A DNA stretch of 64,000 nt from a virus. Positions 1-6,930 of the stretch are shown in pieces (the first letter of the stretch is position 1; the number at the start of each line of letters is the position of its first letter). The notes beneath the pieces were generated by a model. The model had not been told where the DNA came from. It made no database searches and saw only the letters and a program-made list of their open reading frames with translations. The DNA lies in IMG/VR virus record IMGVR_UViG_3300047471_000325, positions 1-64,000 of that record. One strand, 5' to 3'. The translations under genes and the position numbers were made by a program.

Positions 1-249
1 TGAACGTGTCGTCCAGCGCCTACACGCCTCAACATCGTCCTCTTTAAGGGCATACTCATCACAGTCAGCGGTCTTCTCTTGCCATTTAGCTATCAGCGCC
101 GTCAGGTTGACGCGGAGCGCCGTCAGCTCCTGAAAATACGACTCCATGATGTTGGCCCTCGACGCGCTCGTCATCAGCGCCTCGTTAGCAGCAGAGATAG
201 CGTGATCTAGTTCAGCCTCTAGCTTTCGGATGCGTGCATCGTCAGTCAT
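1..249 (-). CDS. Small coiled-coil protein, cut by the window edge
   Basis: An open frame starts at an ATG at 247-249 and runs 83 codons to the window edge without a stop. The predicted protein begins MTDDARIRKLEAELDHAI and is rich in Glu, Ala and Leu with heptad-like spacing, so a coiled coil is likely. Its ATG overlaps the stop of the upstream 53-codon gene by 4 nt (ATGA), which argues that it is translated as the next member of the early operon. A GGGGTGAG stretch may serve as ribosome binding site. The family is not recognised and the C-terminus is not visible. Confidence 0.6.
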   Translation of the reverse strand, partial: MTDDARIRKLEAELDHAISAANEALMTSASRANIMESYFQELTALRVNLTALIAKWQEKTADCDEYALKEDDVEACRRWTTRS

Positions 250-407
250 CGGCTCACCCCCAGCAATCTGCACAGCCACCCGGCCGTGCGGAAGGCGTGC
301 TTGTAGACGATGCGACGGGCGATGCGCTGTGGCACCCGGTGGTGCTCGACGGCATGGAGGTCGCCGAGCACGCGGGACGTGGTGTAGAGGAGGGAACGGA
401 AGGTCAT
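246..407 (-). CDS. Small basic hypothetical protein
   Basis: This is a 53-residue basic protein beginning MTFRSLLYTTSRVLGD. The start is chosen because its ATG overlaps the stop of the preceding gene by 4 nt (ATGA at 404-407), and its own stop overlaps the next ATG in the same way at 246-249. A longer open frame in the same phase runs upstream, but that would lie on top of the 404-808 gene. No domain is recognised. The tight coupling suggests co-translation with its neighbours; function is unknown. Confidence 0.5.
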   Translation of the reverse strand: MTFRSLLYTTSRVLGDLHAVEHHRVPQRIARRIVYKHAFRTAGWLCRLLGVSR

Positions 408-808
408 CGTCCACCCAGCCCTTCGGTCGGCGACAGCGGAGACTTCGAGGATGAGAGCAGGCCGGCGGTCCGCAGTTCGTTGTAGATCTTGTCGAAGAGT
501 TCTGCGCTGGCACCAACTGCTGCAAAGACTCCGGTCGGCGAGGTCGCGTCGCGGTGATAGACCGTGACGTAGCCGCTGGAACCGAACGAGCGGAAGCGCG
601 TATGCGTGCAGCGCGGGTCGAGAAGCGCGGCGCGGACCTTCGCTGGATGCTCGTAGTGCTGACACTCTTCGCGGCAGATCGGGCATTCATCGGCCGTCGG
701 CGTTGCAGTCTCCATCATCAGGCCGTAGATGTGAGCAGCCTGCCACTCGTAATGACAGACGCAGGTGATGAGGATGGCGCCATACTTGTTGACGATTCGC
801 GTGTTCAT
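404..808 (-). CDS. Hypothetical early protein with cysteine/histidine cluster
   Basis: A 134-residue protein starting MNTRIVNKYGAILITC. The start at 808 is preferred over an upstream in-frame ATG because GAGGAG lies 6 nt upstream of it, and because the upstream extension would overlap the leader hairpin and promoter. The middle of the protein holds C-x2-C and C-x-H spacings (CPICREECQHYEH), suggesting a zinc site. The C-terminal half has no recognised fold. It is the first gene of a short minus-strand operon and is preceded by one of the three related hairpins. Function unknown. Confidence 0.65.
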   Translation of the reverse strand: MNTRIVNKYGAILITCVCHYEWQAAHIYGLMMETATPTADECPICREECQHYEHPAKVRAALLDPRCTHTRFRSFGSSGYVTVYHRDATSPTGVFAAVGASAELFDKIYNELRTAGLLSSSKSPLSPTEGLGGR

Positions 809-827
809 CTTCTTCTCCTCAGCGGCG

Positions 828-842
828 CCCGCTGTCTGCGGG
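828..842 (-). promoter_or_regulatory. Leader hairpin, class 1 (copy A)
   Basis: On the minus strand the RNA reads CCCGC-AGACA-GCGGG, a 5-bp stem with a 5-nt loop. It is flanked by a GCG/CGC outer stem with a single unpaired A on the 5' side. It ends 19 nt before the ATG at 808, just upstream of the Shine-Dalgarno sequence. Related hairpins with different but compensating stem bases lie before the genes at 3066 and 54908. The conserved shape and loop suggest a protein-binding or stability element; this is inference. Confidence 0.6.
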
Positions 843-874
843 TCGCGGTTGACGGTGTCGGACTTCATGTAGAG

Positions 875-903
875 AGTGTATAGCAAATCTTTTTAGATGT
901 CTA
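875..903 (-). promoter_or_regulatory. Promoter of the 808 operon
   Basis: Minus-strand TAGACA (898-903), a 17-bp spacer and TACACT (875-880). This matches the pattern TAGACA-N17/18-TANNNT seen at several other places here, and lies in a gene-free AT-rich stretch upstream of the 808 gene. The predicted transcript would start near 868 and carry the class 1 hairpin in its leader. Confidence 0.6.
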
Positions 904-920
904 TAGAAAAATGAGCCTCA

Positions 921-963
921 AATAAAAAATCCGCTAAATCTAGGTGTTTGCTAGACTTAGCGG
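921..963 (-). terminator. Rho-independent terminator
   Basis: On the minus strand a hairpin CCGCTAAGTCTAG / CTAGATTTAGCGG (931-963, 7-nt loop, one mismatch) is followed directly by ATTTTTTATTT (921-930). It sits after the stop of the 1007 gene and before the promoter of the 808 operon, so it separates the two minus-strand operons. Confidence 0.85.
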
Positions 964-1006
964 ACTGTCGGCTCGAGCCGTCGGCTGGTGGTCGGCGCCT
1001 CGAGTC

Positions 1007-1633
1007 TTACATCGACGGCTGCGCGGCCTCGGCCGCCGCCTTCGCGGCCAGCTTGTTGGCGCGATCCTGGGCGCGCTGGGCCAGCTCCGCCAAGGTGGGC
1101 TTCGGCTTGGCCGCCCGCGCGGCCTTACGCTCTGCGGCGGCCGCCTTCTTCTCTTCAGCGCTCAGCTTCACCTTCTCGGCCTTCACCTTCGGCTCTTCGA
1201 AGACGCCGTCGACCACTTCGAAGCTGGCCGGCGCCACGCCGCCCTTGAAGCCCTTCACGACGAAGCGCTGGACGAGCGCTGCGCCGCTGTAATACGCCTG
1301 CTTGCCGTTCTTGCTGGAACTCTTGTAGGTGAGGATCATGTGCTTCTCCTGCTGCGGTGCAGCTGGTGGGTCGGTCGGCGTTATTGCCTCGACCTGATGT
1401 AAGTCTACTACGTGCTGCGTGGGGGTGTCTACAGTTTTCTGCGTTGGCTTCTGCGTGGCGCCTGCCACGTGACGCCCGCGTTCGAACTTTTTCTTCGAGA
1501 CGCCGAGTGGCCGAGCTTCTCCTGCGGGCATCTGCTTACGCATGTCTGCTTCTCCTTCAGTGAACAAGTGCGGCACATAGGCCGGCACGGGGAACGAGAG
1601 CGGCGGGCGGTCGATGATGAAGTCGAGCGTCAT
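1007..1633 (-). CDS. Lys/Ala-rich early protein with nested start codons
   Basis: The frame is open for 208 codons. Three in-frame ATGs each have a good ribosome binding site: 1633 (GGAGG, ATGA-coupled to the previous gene), 1543 (AGGAGAAGCAGAC) and 1339 (AGGAGAAGCAC). A promoter-like sequence lies between the last two. The form from 1339 (110 residues, MILTYKSSSKNGKQAYYSG) has a compact N-terminal part and a C-terminal tail dominated by Ala, Lys and Glu, reminiscent of histone-like or nucleic-acid-binding tails. The upstream segment is basic and of low complexity. I am confident of the 1339 product and less so of the longer forms. Family not recognised. Confidence 0.6.
   Translation of the reverse strand: MTLDFIIDRPPLSFPVPAYVPHLFTEGEADMRKQMPAGEARPLGVSKKKFERGRHVAGATQKPTQKTVDTPTQHVVDLHQVEAITPTDPPAAPQQEKHMILTYKSSSKNGKQAYYSGAALVQRFVVKGFKGGVAPASFEVVDGVFEEPKVKAEKVKLSAEEKKAAAAERKAARAAKPKPTLAELAQRAQDRANKLAAKAAAEAAQPSM
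1402..1431 (-). promoter_or_regulatory. Internal promoter before the 1339 start
   Basis: Minus-strand TAGACA (1426-1431), 18-bp spacer, TAGACT (1402-1407), immediately inside the open frame of the 1007-1633 gene. Transcription would begin near 1395, giving a leader of about 56 nt ending in AGGAGAAGCAC and the ATG at 1339. The element matches the other promoters of the window closely, so the short form of the protein may have separate expression. Confidence 0.5.
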
Positions 1634-1824
1634 GACGCGCCTCCAGCATCTGACGTAACCTCGTCGATCTTCTGCTTGGCCTCGTCGACTGTGTTGGCCC
1701 AGCAGATGTGAAAGCCGTCCTTCTCGACCCAGAATCGTGAGTCTGGCTTCTCTAACGTGAAGAGCGACCAGCGGATCGTGTAGCCTCTATAGATGCAGCG
1801 TTCGTGAACATTGACGGCCTTCAC
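1630..1824 (-). CDS. Small hypothetical early protein
   Basis: A 64-residue protein, MKAVNVHERCIYRGYTIRW, aromatic-rich and mixed in charge. Its end (DEAKQKIDEVTSDAG) looks helical. The start overlaps the stop of the preceding gene (ATGA at 1821-1824) and its stop overlaps the next ATG at 1630-1633, so it belongs to the same translation-coupled string. The pattern of short beta-like segments followed by a helix is common among small phage early proteins. No family is recognised. Confidence 0.6.
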   Translation of the reverse strand: MKAVNVHERCIYRGYTIRWSLFTLEKPDSRFWVEKDGFHICWANTVDEAKQKIDEVTSDAGGAS

Positions 1825-2042
1825 TTGACCCTCGTTACGTAACCGTCGACCACCGTCGCCTCGGCGTACCAGCGGTGCGGCTGCGGATAGTGCGGACCTT
1901 CCAGCGTGATCTTATGCGTGCCGACTTGCACCTGGTCCGTCTTGCCGTACATGTCGTTCGGCTGGTAGACGCTGACCTTCGTGCCGGCGGCGATGGCGTC
2001 CTTGAGGGCTTTCTTCGACGGGTAGTTCGTGGTGGTGTACAT
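1821..2042 (-). CDS. Small hypothetical early protein
   Basis: A 73-residue protein beginning MYTTTNYPSKKALKDAIA. An N-terminal helix (SKKALKDAIAAG) is followed by beta-like segments ending in the basic VDGYVTRVK. The start has AGGAGCAGC upstream. It overlaps the following gene by 4 nt. Proteins with this opening (a residue string followed by KKALKDAV) are frequent in phages as unassigned small proteins; I do not assign a function. Confidence 0.6.
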   Translation of the reverse strand: MYTTTNYPSKKALKDAIAAGTKVSVYQPNDMYGKTDQVQVGTHKITLEGPHYPQPHRWYAEATVVDGYVTRVK

Positions 2043-2067
2043 GATGCTGCTCCTTGAAGTTCAATGC

Positions 2068-2823
2068 CTATGAAATCTGTTTACGTGTTGAAGTCCCGAC
2101 GCCCTTCTGCCCGAGCTTCATCTGATCTGCCGCCGCACGACCTGCACGATAGCCAGCCGCGCTGTTGCCGCCTGTCGCTGCTGCGCGAATCTTGCTCTTA
2201 TACTTCTCGTCGATGTGCTTCGAGACTCGCGTCAGCGCGTTGTCGAGACGCATGAGCGCGGTGCTGCTGTTCGTCGCCTGCGCAACCTCGACCTTGCGCG
2301 CCTCGCGAAACCGCTCGCCGATCCTGCCGATGAAGCCACTGAGCCAGCTGGCGCGAAAGCCGCCTGACTCCAGGTGCTGCCCGCCGCACTCCTCCTTCCA
2401 CCAGTCTTCGCGCGCCTTCATGCTCATACGATCGGCTGCGGATGCCAAGACGCCGTAAGCATACTCAGCGACTGCGACGTGCTCGCGCGTGCCGACGAAG
2501 GTGATGAAGTTACTTCCGCTGTGAACCAGAAAGCGGCAGAGGTGTGCCGGCGCCACGATCCTGGCGAGCGCCTCCTGCCAGCCGACGCGTACGCGGCTGT
2601 ACTTGATGCCGTAGGCTCTGAGGTCGACCTGCTGCTCGATGATCGGCTCGTCCTTCACGCCGCCGATCGGAATGTCGACCTCGGAGAGTTCATGCTGGAT
2701 GAGCAGTCGGTTGATGGCCTCGGCGAACGCCTCGGCGGCAGCGGAGTTGCCGAGGGCGGCTTCGCCTTCGCGCGCCGCCTTCAGCTTGGAGAGCTTGTCG
2801 AGGACCTTGTCGATGGGAGACAT
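2068..2823 (-). CDS. DUF2786-type protein
   Basis: A 251-residue protein. The N-terminus (about residues 1-50: an amphipathic helix with DKLSKLKAA, an Ala-rich stretch, then LLIQHELSEVDI) follows the DUF2786 pattern, in which a helix and an EA-rich segment are followed by a helix ending in HxLS. The central region carries HSGSNFITFVGTREHVAVAEY, typical of the C-terminal part of the longer phage members, followed by helical segments and a basic tail. It abuts the 2824 gene directly. DUF2786 proteins are common in phages, function unknown. Confidence in the family is moderate to good. Confidence 0.7.
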   Translation of the reverse strand: MSPIDKVLDKLSKLKAAREGEAALGNSAAAEAFAEAINRLLIQHELSEVDIPIGGVKDEPIIEQQVDLRAYGIKYSRVRVGWQEALARIVAPAHLCRFLVHSGSNFITFVGTREHVAVAEYAYGVLASAADRMSMKAREDWWKEECGGQHLESGGFRASWLSGFIGRIGERFREARKVEVAQATNSSTALMRLDNALTRVSKHIDEKYKSKIRAAATGGNSAAGYRAGRAAADQMKLGQKGVGTSTRKQIS

Positions 2824-3066
2824 CTACTTGACCTCCTGCTCTGCCCAGCGGATAACGTTAGCGACTTCTTCGATCTTCCCCGCGAGTACGGCCAGGTTCT
2901 GGCAGGTCGCCGACATATTGAACGGACCGTGATCCGAGTAGCTGTCGCGCTTTACGATGGCGCTGCGGGCGTCGGCGACGCGCTGCTCGAGCGATTCCAG
3001 TTCGCGGCTGTAACGATCCTTGAGGTTTGCCAGCTCGTTGCGGAGGTCGGTGATGTTGAGTGTCAT
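2824..3066 (-). CDS. Coiled-coil early protein
   Basis: An 80-residue, almost fully helical protein (MTLNITDLRNELANLKD), with heptads in LRNELANLKDRYSRELESLEQRV suggesting a coiled coil. It is the first gene of the left minus-strand operon. AGGAGAAGCAG precedes the ATG, and a class 1 hairpin and promoter lie upstream. It could be a dimeric accessory or regulatory protein; no family is recognised. Confidence 0.65.
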   Translation of the reverse strand: MTLNITDLRNELANLKDRYSRELESLEQRVADARSAIVKRDSYSDHGPFNMSATCQNLAVLAGKIEEVANVIRWAEQEVK

Positions 3067-3086
3067 CTGCTTCTCCTTGTGCGGCG

Positions 3087-3101
3087 CCCAGTGTCTCTGG
3101 G
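3087..3101 (-). promoter_or_regulatory. Leader hairpin, class 1 (copy B)
   Basis: The minus-strand RNA reads CCCAG-AGACA-CTGGG: the same loop and flanks as copy A, but the two inner base pairs differ with both partners changed. It ends 20 nt before the ATG at 3066. The outer GCG/CGC pairing and the unpaired A are kept. Confidence 0.6.
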
Positions 3102-3118
3102 TCGCGGCCGATGGAGAG

Positions 3119-3148
3119 ATACTACTACGTTCTAAAAAGAAATGGTTA
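3119..3148 (-). promoter_or_regulatory. Promoter of the left early operon
   Basis: TAGTAT (3119-3124) inside the string CGTAGTAGTATCTCT, which is identical to the string in the promoter at 54970-54998. The upstream element is weaker (TAACCA at 3143-3148, spacing 18). It lies in an AT-rich divergent region facing the plus-strand promoter at 3203. Confidence 0.5.
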
Positions 3149-3202
3149 CTTTTATTGTAAAAGATTGTCTTCGCGCGGAATGTTTAAGGAAAACGCGGGA
3201 AT

Positions 3203-3231
3203 TAGACATCTTTTCTAGGATGAGTTAAACT
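3203..3231 (+). promoter_or_regulatory. Promoter of the HNH/primase unit
   Basis: TAGACA (3203-3208), 17-bp spacer, TAAACT (3226-3231). The predicted transcription start, about 7 nt downstream, falls at about 3238, exactly where the GGCUCGGC strand of the structured leader begins. Confidence 0.6.
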
Positions 3232-3238
3232 GTAGAGT

Positions 3239-3309
3239 GGCTCGGCGGGGCGGCCGCCCCCTGCCTTGTCTGCTGCTCCTCCGCTAGACCCGGATGAGCG
3301 GGCCGAGCC
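3239..3309 (+). promoter_or_regulatory. Structured 5' leader, class 2 (copy A)
   Basis: GGCTCGGC (3239-3246) pairs with GCCGAGCC (3302-3309). Inside lie a self-complementary GGGGCGGCCGCCCC (3247-3260) and a hairpin CCGCT/AGCGG (3281-3301). The whole can fold as a three-way junction at the very 5' end of the transcript and closes 27 nt before the GTG at 3337. It lacks tRNA features and a U-tract. Role unknown: RNA stabilisation, regulator binding and a small RNA are all possible. Confidence 0.5.
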
Positions 3310-3336
3310 GCTCTTTACAACACAGAGGTCTAGACT

Positions 3337-3834
3337 GTGCCTACCTTTGATTATCAGGCGTATCTTGCTAGTCGCGAATGGGCGCTCAAACGAGAAGCCG
3401 TCCGTGAACGCTCGGGAAACAGATGCGAACGCTATATAGGTGCGTATCGCTGTCCTTCACCTCATGAGTCTACACACCATATAACTTACGCAAACATTGG
3501 AAATGAGCCTCTCGACGATCTAATGGCAGTTTGTAATAACTGTCACCGATGGCTTTCAGGTAAGACGGACGTCGATCCCCTCATCTGTTTAGTTAACAGA
3601 CCACGTAAACCACGTACGGATTGTTCTCTTGCCGAATTTCTACGTATCTGCGATCTATGTGGTGAAGACTCTGAAGATGGATATTATGTTTCGCATGAGT
3701 CTTTTTCACACCATATTTGTGGAGCATGTAAGCAAGGATTAGAAAAGCAAGATAAACTATCGTGGGATGTAGTTGATGCATTACACGTTATGCTGGTCGT
3801 GCGCCGATATCTTGATGAGCAGGTTACTTTATGA
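3337..3834 (+). CDS. HNH endonuclease with extra zinc-finger-like tail
   Basis: A 165-residue protein with GTG start, AGAGGT upstream. Residues 7-75 follow the HNH pattern: YLASREWALKREAVRERSG, cysteines at 30 and 39, HH at 47-48, GNEPLDDLMAVC, then CNNCH at 66-70. This fold cuts DNA with a metal ion. The C-terminal part has a second CDLC...CGAC set, unusual for simple phage HNH enzymes. The gene is clearly richer in A+T than the structural genes, suggesting separate acquisition. It overlaps the primase gene by 4 nt. Packaging-linked, homing or defence roles cannot be told apart. Confidence 0.8.
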   Translation: MPTFDYQAYLASREWALKREAVRERSGNRCERYIGAYRCPSPHESTHHITYANIGNEPLDDLMAVCNNCHRWLSGKTDVDPLICLVNRPRKPRTDCSLAEFLRICDLCGEDSEDGYYVSHESFSHHICGACKQGLEKQDKLSWDVVDALHVMLVVRRYLDEQVTL

Positions 3835-6329
3835 TCCGCGAAACCATCGACCTGCTCTGTCCAAATGCGCCCGTCGAAATCCGCATCTTGCTCGACAAGA
3901 TGCTGACACCAAAACGCTTCATTGACCACGATGAGGCAGCACGCTGGGTGCTTGACTGGCCTAAAGCGCGCGGCATCTATATCGTTCTGAATCCGTTTGA
4001 CGAAACGAAGATCAAGGGCTTCGGCGCTGACGACGAATCAATCACGTGGCGACGCTGGCTGCTGATCGATGTTGATCCTAATCGGCCTAGAGATACCAAT
4101 GCAACTGACGTCGAACTTGGTTATGCGCTAACAGTCATCGAACGCATCAAAGCCTTCTTAACGTCGCAAGGCTGGCCAGCTCCAGTCGAAGCACTCTCAG
4201 GCAACGGTGGACACCTACTCTACCGCATCGATCTACCGAATGACGGCGACTCGCTGCAGATCGTCGAACGCATTCTCAAGTATCTAGCCAAGCACTTCGA
4301 TACGCCGCAGGCGCACGTTGACGTCGCGGTTGGCAATGCCTCGCGCATCACGAAGCTCTATGGCACGATGACGCATAAGGGCCCAGATACGATCGAACGC
4401 CCGGCACGTATCTCGGCCATGACAAAAGCCCCTGAGCCTCTTGGAACAGTCAACCTAGAGGCTCTTCGCGTTGTTTCTGCACTTACGCATGAGGATAGGC
4501 CGAAAAAGAAAGCGCAGAAATCTCTCTACGACTGGAGCAAGGTGCTCGCGCGCGTTGAAGTCTTGAAGACGTTCACGCGAGGAGACGTTACCTACTATCA
4601 GATACGATGCCCATGGGACGCCGAGCATACGACGAAGGACGATACAGGTACGGTTCTGACGGTCAACGCATCTGGTGCTGTCGGCTTCAAGTGTCAGCAT
4701 GATCACTGTAGAGAACGCACGTGGAAGGTGCTGCGCGATCATCTCGGCATTACGACGGAAGACAAGGCCAAGCGTGATATTACCGATGCTATCTTGATTC
4801 AGAGTGGACGTCTAACTGACATCGTTAATCAGTCAGAAGTCGCATTGCTCAAGCATGCAGACATCTATCAACGCGGTGGACAGCTGACGCGTGCCATTAC
4901 GCTTGACAGCCCGATCAGTGACATAAAAGAGGTGCGCCGCGAAATCGGTTCAACGATGTTGATCGCCGTCAAAGAACCCTGGCTTGTTGAGCACATGGGC
5001 TGCTCTTCAGTGTGGTTGAAATACGATCAGAAGGCTGATGATTGGACGCCTGCCGATCCGCCGCCCCTCTATGCACGGACGCTGCTTGGACGCGCTGAGT
5101 GGAAATTCCCTGTCCTTCGTGGCGTCGTTACTGCGCCGACGTTGACGCGAGATGGAAGGGTCGTTGAAGCTCCTGGCTATGATCCATCAACAGGGCTCTT
5201 GCTTGACATCTCGCCGAATCTTTTCCCTCCAATACCAAGAGAACCGACGCAAGAAGATGCGTATCTCGCGCTCATCCGTCTTTCGCGCCCGCTGCGGCAG
5301 TTTCCATTCGTTAACGAAGCAGCGCGTGCTGTCGCAATCTCTGGTCTACTTGCTGGTCTCATACGCTTCAGCATGAAAACGGCACCGCTACATAGTTATG
5401 ATGCACCGACTGCGGGGACTGGTAAGTCGCTGCTCGCAGAGATGGTCGGTCTGCTGGCTACAGGATGTCGGCCTCCAGCGATGAGTCAAGGTAAGAGCGA
5501 AGAGGAAGATGAAAAACGCCTCTCAACTGTGCTCTTCGCCGGCGATCCGGTCATTCACATTGATAACTGCGAACGGGCACTGTCAGGCGACTTTCTTTGC
5601 TCGATGCTGACGCAAGAGGTCGTACAGGCACGCATCCTTGGGTTGAGTGAACGACGCATCCTTCCCTCGACGGCGCTCGTGCTTGCGAGCGGTAACAATC
5701 TTGTCTTTGCTGGTGATACATCGCGCCGCGCCGTCATCTGTCGTCTCGATGCACAGGTTGAACGTCCAGATACACGTACGTTCGACTTTGATTGTCATGC
5801 AGAGGTTCTCGCAGAACGTCCGCAGCTTGTTGTCGACGCACTAACGATCTTACTTGCATATCATCTTGCTGGGCGTCCGTGTTCATTGCAACCGATGGGG
5901 TCTTTCGCAGACTATGAGTGGATACGCGGTGCCCTAGTATGGCTTGAGTGCGCAGACCCTGCTGAGACGAGACTATCCATCCTTGCAAATGACCCTCGTA
6001 AGGATGAACTCATTCTCATCATGGAGATGTGGGAGCAAGCATTTGGTAGCATGGCGATCGATGTTGCAGAGATTGAACGTCGTGCACTGCAGCATGGACA
6101 AACGCCTGACGCCGTCACGCTACTACGTAATAAGTTAGTTGAGGTTTGTTGTCGCAGCGGATGGAGCGGAAAGAGTGTTGGTTGGTGGCTACGCCGCAAC
6201 AAGGATCGTATCGTCGGAGGTCGCTCGTTTCGTTGTTATGCTGAAGGTAGGACGAATACATGGGCGTTGGCTGGCGCCGAAGAGAGATCTTCCGAAGCTC
6301 AGGACTACCAGCTCATCGATGATATGTAG
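3831..6329 (+). CDS. AEP primase-polymerase fused to helicase-like ATPase
   Basis: An 832-residue protein. Residues 1-200 match an archaeo-eukaryotic primase: WLLIDVDP gives the metal-binding Asp80 and Asp82, SGNGGH (123-128) is the nucleotide-binding motif, and VDVAVGNASRITKLYGT follows. A zinc-like cluster (C260, H266, C288, H290 or H292, C293) comes next. Residues 490-690 resemble an ATPase, with PTAGTGKS near 526-533 and a hydrophobic-acidic strand VIHIDNCE as Walker B. The usual first Gly of the P-loop is replaced by Pro. It probably primes, and may unwind, phage DNA. It is encoded away from the other replication genes, on the opposite strand. Confidence 0.8.
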   Translation: MIRETIDLLCPNAPVEIRILLDKMLTPKRFIDHDEAARWVLDWPKARGIYIVLNPFDETKIKGFGADDESITWRRWLLIDVDPNRPRDTNATDVELGYALTVIERIKAFLTSQGWPAPVEALSGNGGHLLYRIDLPNDGDSLQIVERILKYLAKHFDTPQAHVDVAVGNASRITKLYGTMTHKGPDTIERPARISAMTKAPEPLGTVNLEALRVVSALTHEDRPKKKAQKSLYDWSKVLARVEVLKTFTRGDVTYYQIRCPWDAEHTTKDDTGTVLTVNASGAVGFKCQHDHCRERTWKVLRDHLGITTEDKAKRDITDAILIQSGRLTDIVNQSEVALLKHADIYQRGGQLTRAITLDSPISDIKEVRREIGSTMLIAVKEPWLVEHMGCSSVWLKYDQKADDWTPADPPPLYARTLLGRAEWKFPVLRGVVTAPTLTRDGRVVEAPGYDPSTGLLLDISPNLFPPIPREPTQEDAYLALIRLSRPLRQFPFVNEAARAVAISGLLAGLIRFSMKTAPLHSYDAPTAGTGKSLLAEMVGLLATGCRPPAMSQGKSEEEDEKRLSTVLFAGDPVIHIDNCERALSGDFLCSMLTQEVVQARILGLSERRILPSTALVLASGNNLVFAGDTSRRAVICRLDAQVERPDTRTFDFDCHAEVLAERPQLVVDALTILLAYHLAGRPCSLQPMGSFADYEWIRGALVWLECADPAETRLSILANDPRKDELILIMEMWEQAFGSMAIDVAEIERRALQHGQTPDAVTLLRNKLVEVCCRSGWSGKSVGWWLRRNKDRIVGGRSFRCYAEGRTNTWALAGAEERSSEAQDYQLIDDM

Positions 6330-6335
6330 CAGATT

Positions 6336-6497
6336 CTAAAATGTTCTTTCTTAGCTTTGTTGTATTTCTTTTGACCCGGAACCGGTGGGATAGGATCTAG
6401 AAAGGCGTAGGTATGGCGAAGATCCGTTAGAAAAAAAGTCTTACGCGGTTAGATTGACTATGGAAAAATACAAGAAAGAGCAGAAAGAACATTTTAG
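6336..6497. repeat. Long imperfect inverted repeat in the longest gap
   Basis: CTAAAATGTTCTTTCT (6336-6351) and AGAAAGAACATTTTAG (6482-6497) are perfect inverted copies of 16 bp, and weaker complementarity continues inwards for about 20 bp. They flank about 130 nt of non-coding sequence between the primase and the small terminase gene. The transcript could form a long stem. A pacing, origin or transcription-termination role is possible; the region 6330-6579 contains no convincing gene. Confidence 0.6.
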
Positions 6498-6541
6498 GAT
6501 TTGCTAGTAGAAAGATATCTTTTCTTTTTAGGCGAATTTAA

Positions 6542-6570
6542 TAGACAGCCGGGCAGAACTGTAGTAAGTC
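6542..6570 (+). promoter_or_regulatory. Candidate promoter before the terminase genes
   Basis: TAGACA (6542-6547), 17-bp spacer containing GTAGTA at its end, then TAAGTC (6565-6570). The first element is perfect for this phage and the second is weak. Transcription would start only a few nt before the TTG at 6580, so the terminase small subunit mRNA could be nearly leaderless, fitting the absence of a ribosome binding site. Confidence 0.35.
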
Positions 6571-6579
6571 TAGACCGTC

Positions 6580-6930
6580 TTGGCCTCAGAAGACGACTCA
6601 GTTTCGGAAACCGCTCCAAAATTAGTGCGTAATGGCTATTTTGGCAATGGCCGCCCGGGGCCTGGACGCCCGAAGGGCGTCATTCCTAAGGTGACGCTCG
6701 AAGTGCGAGCTGCGGCGCGTGCTCTTCTTGATGATCCCGTCTACAAAGATTCACTACGCGCGAGACTGAATGCTGGCACTGCGCCGCATATGGAAACACT
6801 CCTGTGGCATTATGCCTTCGGCAAGCCAAAAGAAACCGTTGAGATCGAAGGTACCGTAACGCTCGAAAAGATTGTCCGCGAAGTGGTTCGCGCTCCTGAA
6901 TCTCACGACATAATCGATGCCGTCCACTGA
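6580..6930 (+). CDS. terS: Terminase small subunit-like protein
   Basis: A 116-residue protein, apparently using a TTG start. The segment GPGRPKGVIPKVTLEVRAAAR near residues 28-48, followed by LLDDPVYKDSLRARLNAGTAPHMETLLWHYAFGKPKE, is the common arrangement of small DNA-binding proteins encoded just before terminase large subunits. It is expected to recognise phage DNA and present it to the large subunit. It overlaps the large subunit gene by 14 nt. No convincing ribosome binding site is seen; an internal GTG start is possible. Confidence 0.7.
   Translation: MASEDDSVSETAPKLVRNGYFGNGRPGPGRPKGVIPKVTLEVRAAARALLDDPVYKDSLRARLNAGTAPHMETLLWHYAFGKPKETVEIEGTVTLEKIVREVVRAPESHDIIDAVH

Noticed and set aside
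246-686. Long minus-strand frame of 146 codons
   Set aside because: Most of it lies over the 404-808 gene in another frame; only the last 53 codons, with overlapped start, are accepted.
3239-3311. Possible tRNA gene from a 7-8 bp closing stem of 73-nt length
   Set aside because: There is no T-loop (TTCRA-type) sequence, anticodon arm or CCA-like end; inner pairings do not match a cloverleaf.
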